Part shown: positions 4,270 to 7,323 of the stretch, one piece after another
Numbering within the stretch: the stretch's first letter is position 1
Layout: every line of letters starts with the position of its first letter
Assembly: GCF_014306135.1 (NCBI RefSeq)
Contig: NZ_JACRWD010000016.1
Location: 1-7,323, forward strand
Length of the DNA stretch: 7,323 nucleotides
Direction of reading: 5' to 3'
DNA from: Paraclostridium hominis
GTDB taxonomy: Bacteria; Bacillota; Clostridia; Peptostreptococcales; Peptostreptococcaceae
Program-made: the position numbers and the translations under genes
Notes under the pieces: generated by a model
Seen by the model: only the letters and a program-made list of their open reading frames with translations
Database searches by the model: none
What the model was told of the DNA's origin: nothing

Positions 4270-5509
4270 TCATATAAGTAATATGACGTTTTAAAGTTTT
4301 TAAAGGAATATTTAACTCATTTGAAATTTCCTGATTCCTAAGTCCTTGCCCTCTAAGGACTTTTATTTTTTCCCTTAAAAGCTTTAATTCCTCTTGTTTT
4401 GTCATCTTACCTTGTTCTTTTAATTTACTTGCATATCTATTTTTTTCTCTAGCTCTATGTCTAGCTTTGTACTCATTTTTTGATATGATTGTTATCATAT
4501 GTTTTTGTTCTTCTTCTGTTATTTGTAAAAGTTCTATTAATGTTTCATTTTTATATTTATAATCTTTATTCTTGCTTTTATATGCTCTTTCTGCGCTCTC
4601 TGTTGCCTTTGTAGCCTCTTTTTCTGTTAACGGCTTATCAAACATCCTATTAAGTTCTAAAGTGTCATTTAAAGCCTTATTTTCATCTTCAAAGAAATAA
4701 TTTAAATAATATCTATATAAAAATAGTATCATTTCTCTTTCGCCTTCTATATCGTAGCTTCTTAACTCACATAACTTTACCAAATCTGTTATTCTTGCTA
4801 AATATAATGATCTTTCATTAAATACATAAACTACTTTTTTAGGTCTTCCTCTTTTCTTTGGAGCTGTTGCTTTGCCTTTTTCTTTCTTAGGTATTTCAGG
4901 CAAGTATTCTTCTTGAATTTCTCTTAATTTATAAACATATTCATTTGTTTCTAATATCTTAACTATTGTATTACTTTTAGAATTTATACTTCCTGGAACT
5001 CTTAGTACCCTTGTCGGGTCTAATGCCATTCTATCTGCTCCAAATTCTTTTAATTCTTTATATATGTATTCTTCTATAGCTTTCCATAGTGGTAGTGCCA
5101 TGTATGGAACTGGCTCTATTAACCATATTAAATATAATCCTCTTCCACTATCAATTATTAAATTTGGTATTGGAATTGTCTTTCCAAAGTAGTTATCATC
5201 TAAATTCATAAGTATTTGTGTTTTTGTAAATTTAGTTTTATATGTATCAAGATCCATATGAATACAATTAATTTCTTTTAAATTTTCTATACGTCTATAT
5301 GTTTTATAAAATGTATTTAATGATATATATGTATTTTCTTGTGTAAAATCTATGTCTAATAATTGATTTAGCTTGTAATGCCACTGTCTAAATACTCCTT
5401 CATTTATTTCAGCTTTAGTTATCCAACCTTTACTTTTTCCATGAATAGCATTTATATATATTTGGCTTTCATCTTCATATTCTTCTACTTTTCGTAGAAC
5501 TTGTCCCAT
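4247..5509 (-). CDS. rep: Plasmid replication initiator, AEP primase-like Rep
   Basis: The 420-residue protein has the motifs of archaeo-eukaryotic primase-type plasmid Reps. HMDLD (84-88) supplies the two metal-binding aspartates, SGRGLYLIW (121-129) is the second motif, and DPTRVLRVPGSINSK (164-178) is the third aspartate with the nucleotide-contact segment. In many relatives motif II has His where this protein has Tyr126. A basic KKRGRPKK at 218-225 is an AT-hook. Residues 230-310 fit a primase C-terminal helical domain. Residues 372-415 form a helix-turn-helix (NQEISNELNIPLKTLKRHI) for origin binding. No rolling-circle motifs (HUH or tyrosine) are seen, so theta-type or primed replication is inferred. 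The ATG follows GGGGGAGG by seven bases, and a promoter lies just upstream. It is the only replication gene, so it should be essential for the plasmid. Confidence 0.85.
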   Translation of the reverse strand: MGQVLRKVEEYEDESQIYINAIHGKSKGWITKAEINEGVFRQWHYKLNQLLDIDFTQENTYISLNTFYKTYRRIENLKEINCIHMDLDTYKTKFTKTQILMNLDDNYFGKTIPIPNLIIDSGRGLYLIWLIEPVPYMALPLWKAIEEYIYKELKEFGADRMALDPTRVLRVPGSINSKSNTIVKILETNEYVYKLREIQEEYLPEIPKKEKGKATAPKKRGRPKKVVYVFNERSLYLARITDLVKLCELRSYDIEGEREMILFLYRYYLNYFFEDENKALNDTLELNRMFDKPLTEKEATKATESAERAYKSKNKDYKYKNETLIELLQITEEEQKHMITIISKNEYKARHRAREKNRYASKLKEQGKMTKQEELKLLREKIKVLRGQGLRNQEISNELNIPLKTLKRHITYMKKNGLLA

Positions 5510-5543
5510 TTATTCACCTCCCCCAATTACAAATAACAATTTC

Positions 5544-5573
5544 ATTATATCATATGCTTTCTCTATTTTTCAG
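5544..5573 (-). promoter_or_regulatory. Extended -10 promoter of rep
   Basis: On the minus strand TATAAT (5549-5544) is preceded by TG one base upstream, an extended -10, and by CTGAAA (5573-5568) at 18 bases as a partial -35. Transcription would start about 30 bases before the rep Shine-Dalgarno. A small dyad GGCACT/AGTGCT (5572-5593) covers the -35 side and may be an operator or a weak end for the mob transcript. Confidence 0.7.
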
Positions 5574-5622
5574 CACTTCTCTATCTTAGTGCCTATATTC
5601 CTTCTTATTTCGATTCTTTAAC

Positions 5623-6087
5623 CTACATACCTCTATATTCATGTAAATTTATTATTTTATTTTTTATTCTATGTATATCACCTTTTACTACTGACATCGA
5701 TCCACTTAATATCAAGAATACAGCTATAATTGCTATTATTATTTTTTTGTATTTAGCGTTATCTTTTTCTATTTTAAAGTTCAAATCCTTTCTCAATTTT
5801 CCTAACATTTCGCTTAACTCTTCTATTTGGTTCTTGCTCTTTATTTGACTGTCTTTCAAGATCCATCTTTCTTCTCTCAATTCTTTTATTGTACTTTCTA
5901 AGTTCTTCTCTAGCTGCTCTATCTTGCTCTCTTTTATCTCTAGTAATCTTTTTAAGTTCTTCAGTTCTTTTTCGTACTTCAAGTCTATTCCTATCGCCAA
6001 TTCCTCCGATTCCTTTTGTGAGTTCATTAACTCCTTCTTCAGTTTCAATATTTCTGTTTCTAGCTCCATTATCTTTAATTCGCTCAT
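5623..6087 (-). CDS. MobB-like membrane protein overlapping the relaxase gene
   Basis: The 154-residue product starts inside the relaxase gene, in the +1 frame from codon 279, and shares 314 bases with it; the last 151 bases lie beyond the relaxase stop. Residues 1-108 are a long charged coiled coil, 114-133 are one membrane helix (KKIIIAIIAVFLILSGSMSV), and the tail is short and basic. The ATG has AAGGA eight bases upstream inside the relaxase frame, and the membrane helix lies wholly in the non-shared part; both speak for a real gene. IncQ plasmids such as RSF1010 likewise nest MobB, a membrane-anchored relaxosome protein, in the mobA frame. I infer the same job, anchoring the relaxase at the membrane or coupling protein, by analogy of layout and not by recognised homology. 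Confidence 0.7.
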   Translation of the reverse strand: MSELKIMELETEILKLKKELMNSQKESEELAIGIDLKYEKELKNLKRLLEIKESKIEQLEKNLESTIKELREERWILKDSQIKSKNQIEELSEMLGKLRKDLNFKIEKDNAKYKKIIIAIIAVFLILSGSMSVVKGDIHRIKNKIINLHEYRGM

Positions 6088-6922
6088 TTTCTAGTTCCTT
6101 CATTTCTTCATATAACTTAATTTGATTTTCTATTATGTCTATCTTTTTATTTTCTTCTTGGATTTTTCTATTGATATCTCCTATTTCAGTTTTTATGCCT
6201 TTCTTTTCCATAGCTCTTACAGTTGGTCCTTCATGTCTAGTTGCAAGTTTATCTATTCCTCGATCTTCATAACTTCTATGGTCAATTCTTTCTTTTCTAT
6301 TTGCCTTTTCTAAGAATTTATTAGCATATATAGCCCATTGCTCTCTCCAGTGTTCTAGAGTTTCTTTTTTATTCCAATTAGTAGTTTCTATTTTTCTAGA
6401 TTTTGCATTTCCATTTTTGCTATAAGTTTTATTCCCATTTTTATCTAATATGTATTCCTTTTTTGCTTTGGCTCCCCATTCTCCATTTTCTTCAAAAGGT
6501 CTCATGGTTAGCATTATATGACTATGTGGATTTCCATCTTTTTTGTCATGGATCACTACGTCAGCTACCATTCCTTTATTTGAAAAATTATCTATTACAT
6601 ATTCTCTTAGCAATTCTATTCTTTCTTTTTCATTTAATTCAATTGGTAAAGCTATATCTATTTCTCTTGCAAGTTGACTATTTTTACTTTTTTCTATTTG
6701 TTCTACTTCATTCCATAATTGCTCTCTATCTAGTACCCAATTTGGAGCATTAATTGGTTTAAAAATTTCTTTATATATTACATCTTTTCTTTTGGTATAG
6801 TCATGGATTAATCCATCTCTTTTGTTATATAATTTTTCACCACTTCTATATGCACTTGATGCAATTGAAGATTTCCCTTTTGATCTACTTATTATTTTTG
6901 TAGATAGATGATATATTGCCAA
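5774..6922 (-). CDS. mobL: MobA/MobL-family (MobQ) conjugative relaxase
   Basis: The enzyme cuts one strand at oriT, stays bound through a tyrosine and leads the strand into the recipient. The 382-residue protein shows the MobA/MobL signatures: AIYHLSTKI at the N-terminus, the active tyrosine in SSAYRSGEKL (Tyr25, the same number as in R1162 MobA), REIDIALP (86-93) and the metal-binding HDKKDGNPHSHIMLTMR (His125, His133, His135). HRSYEDRGIDKLATRHEGPT (215-234) is a further conserved block. Residues 245-382 are a charged coiled-coil tail with no primase or helicase domain. The start is TTG with GGAG ten bases upstream. It reads away from oriT (7000-7050), so in transfer it would enter the recipient last. 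The plasmid lacks a coupling protein and type IV secretion genes, so it is mobilisable only with a helper. Confidence 0.93.
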   Translation of the reverse strand: MAIYHLSTKIISRSKGKSSIASSAYRSGEKLYNKRDGLIHDYTKRKDVIYKEIFKPINAPNWVLDREQLWNEVEQIEKSKNSQLAREIDIALPIELNEKERIELLREYVIDNFSNKGMVADVVIHDKKDGNPHSHIMLTMRPFEENGEWGAKAKKEYILDKNGNKTYSKNGNAKSRKIETTNWNKKETLEHWREQWAIYANKFLEKANRKERIDHRSYEDRGIDKLATRHEGPTVRAMEKKGIKTEIGDINRKIQEENKKIDIIENQIKLYEEMKELENERIKDNGARNRNIETEEGVNELTKGIGGIGDRNRLEVRKRTEELKKITRDKREQDRAAREELRKYNKRIERRKMDLERQSNKEQEPNRRVKRNVRKIEKGFEL

Positions 6923-6949
6923 TATATATTATCTCCTTTCTTTATAATT

Positions 6950-6976
6950 AATACATTTGTATTAATTTTGTATTTA
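6950..6976. repeat. TTGTATTAA repeat cluster D (relaxase leader)
   Basis: AATACA (6950-6955), TTGTATTAA (6957-6965) and TTGTATTTA (6968-6976) lie 28 bases upstream of the relaxase start. The first 18 bases are identical to those of cluster B at 3472-3489. A protein bound here would block transcription from the mob promoter or access to the leader. Confidence 0.6.
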
Positions 6977-6999
6977 AAAATATTTTATATTTTTATAAA

Positions 7000-7050
7000 G
7001 CTCTCTGCAAGAGCGCACACACCTTTTTAGGTGTATAAGTGCGCCTTTCG
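7000..7050 (+). other. Origin of transfer (oriT), IncQ/MobQ-like
   Basis: The plus strand carries TAAGTGCGCC (7036-7045), a close match to the nick core of RSF1010-like and Gram-positive MobQ plasmids (TAAATGCG/CCCT, TAAGTGCGCCCT). The expected cut is after TGCG, near 7043/7044. Directly before it is the hairpin ACACCT-tttt-AGGTGT (7019-7034), flanked by an outer GCGCA/TGCGC pairing (7013-7017 with 7040-7044), and further upstream a second hairpin GCTCT/AGAGC (7000-7014). The place between the divergent relaxase and DUF3847-like genes and this polarity agree with known MobQ systems. Confidence 0.85.
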
Positions 7051-7107
7051 GATTATACTACCACAAAATAATTGTAATATATATTTATACATATAAACTT
7101 TGTTTTC

Positions 7108-7136
7108 ATTATAGTATTGAAAATTTATTTTTTCAA
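7108..7136 (-). promoter_or_regulatory. Promoter of the relaxase operon (minus half of palindrome)
   Basis: On the minus strand TTGAAA (7136-7131), a 17-base spacer and TATAAT (7113-7108) make a near-consensus sigma-A promoter. Its transcript would pass through oriT before the relaxase gene, giving a leader of about 180 bases that contains the oriT hairpins and repeat cluster D. Confidence 0.75.
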
Positions 7137-7145
7137 TACTATAAT
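7117..7145 (+). promoter_or_regulatory. Promoter of the DUF3847-like gene (plus half of palindrome)
   Basis: TTGAAA (7117-7122), a 17-base spacer and TATAAT (7140-7145) precede the AGGAGG at 7165. The boxes are those of the opposite promoter mirrored, because 7108-7123 and 7130-7145 are exact 16-bp inverted copies. Confidence 0.82.
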
Positions 7146-7165
7146 TTTATTTATAAATAAAATTA
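7142..7165. promoter_or_regulatory. 24-bp perfect palindrome, probable operator
   Basis: All 24 bases are self-complementary around 7153/7154. The element starts inside the -10 box, covers the expected transcription start and ends on the first base of the Shine-Dalgarno. A bound protein would block the plus-strand promoter; as RNA, its 5' part could fold up against the ribosome binding site. The binding protein is unknown; the DUF3847-like product or the relaxase are candidates. Being only A and T, some of the symmetry could be chance. Confidence 0.6.
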
Positions 7166-7178
7166 GGAGGTTTTTATT

Positions 7179-7323
7179 TTGAATACAAATAAAAAATTAA
7201 ATGATATAGAAGAAAAAATAAAACAACTAAAAGCTCAAAAACAAACTTTAATTCAAAAGGAAAAAGAAAAAGAACGTAAAGCTAGAACTAAAAGATTAAT
7301 TGAAATTGGAGCTATATTTGATA
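7179..7323 (+). CDS. DUF3847-like mobilisation accessory protein, 5' part
   Basis: This is the start of an 86-residue protein that continues at positions 1-235 after circularisation. It begins at a TTG eight bases after a perfect AGGAGG (7165-7170); no ATG competes. The N-terminal 35 residues are almost entirely Lys, Glu and Gln and should form a coiled coil. The core KARTKRLIEIGAIF (residues 34-47) is typical of DUF3847 and related TraD/MobC-like proteins encoded divergently from MobA/MobL relaxases in Firmicutes. The likely role, inferred from family and position, is binding at oriT as a relaxosome accessory and/or repressing the divergent mob promoter. Transcription starts from the palindromic promoter at 7117-7145, and a 24-bp palindrome covers the likely start site. 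Confidence 0.85.
   Translation, partial: MNTNKKLNDIEEKIKQLKAQKQTLIQKEKEKERKARTKRLIEIGAIFD
7205..7323. repeat. Terminal redundancy, right copy
   Basis: This is an exact copy of positions 1-119. Base 7205 corresponds to base 1, so annotations that reach the right end continue at the left end. Nothing in it suggests a biological terminal repeat: it has no inverted ends and lies in the middle of a coding region. Confidence 0.93.

Noticed and set aside
5889..6753. Three plus-strand frames opposite the relaxase (5889-6125, 6122-6313, 6403-6753)
   Set aside because: They are Ser/Phe/Leu-rich mirror frames of Lys/Glu-rich coding DNA, without Shine-Dalgarno sequences or recognisable domains.
1..7323. 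Terminal repeats as a transposon or phage end
   Set aside because: The repeats are direct, exact, lie within one gene and flank no transposase; assembly overlap of a circle explains them.

Overview
The window is one complete small circular plasmid, written out slightly more than once. The first 119 bases (1-119) recur exactly as the last 119 (7205-7323), so the circle is about 7,204 bp and the gene that runs off the right end continues at the left end. Very low GC, strong AGGAGG-type ribosome binding sites, several TTG starts and the protein families present point to a Firmicute, most likely a Clostridium-like or Peptostreptococcaceae host. The species cannot be named from the sequence.

Mobilisation module (about 5623-7323 and 1-258). 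A MobQ-type MobA/MobL relaxase is on the minus strand. A second reading frame overlaps its last 104 codons and encodes a coiled-coil protein with one membrane segment, arranged like the nested MobB of IncQ plasmids. A divergent 86-residue DUF3847-like accessory protein spans the window junction. Between the divergent genes lies an oriT with an IncQ-like nick core (TAAGTGCG/CC), and a perfect inverted repeat that holds matching -35/-10 boxes on both strands.

Replication and control module (3085-5620, minus strand). A 420-residue Rep combines an archaeo-eukaryotic-primase-like domain, an AT-hook and a C-terminal helix-turn-helix. It has its own extended -10 promoter and terminator. It is followed by an unknown 107-residue protein and a 165-residue DNA-binding protein (N-terminal HTH, coiled coil, C-terminal ribbon-helix-helix). 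Tandem 9-bp TTGTATTAA-like repeats lie before, inside and after that last gene and again upstream of the relaxase. They suggest a regulon linking plasmid maintenance and mobilisation, or an iteron-type origin.

Cargo (260-2810). A two-gene minus-strand operon encodes a secreted, bacteriocin-like 170-residue precursor and a three-helix membrane protein that is probably its immunity protein; its leader, including the ribosome binding site, is duplicated upstream. On the plus strand lies a YczE/YyaS/YitT-type membrane protein. Upstream of it, on the minus strand, are the remains of an HxlR-family regulator with two in-frame stops, suggesting a captured regulator-membrane protein pair whose regulator has decayed. 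A 25-bp perfect inverted repeat ends the membrane-protein gene and may insulate the two cargo units. A possible ssoA-type single-strand origin lies downstream of the bacteriocin operon.
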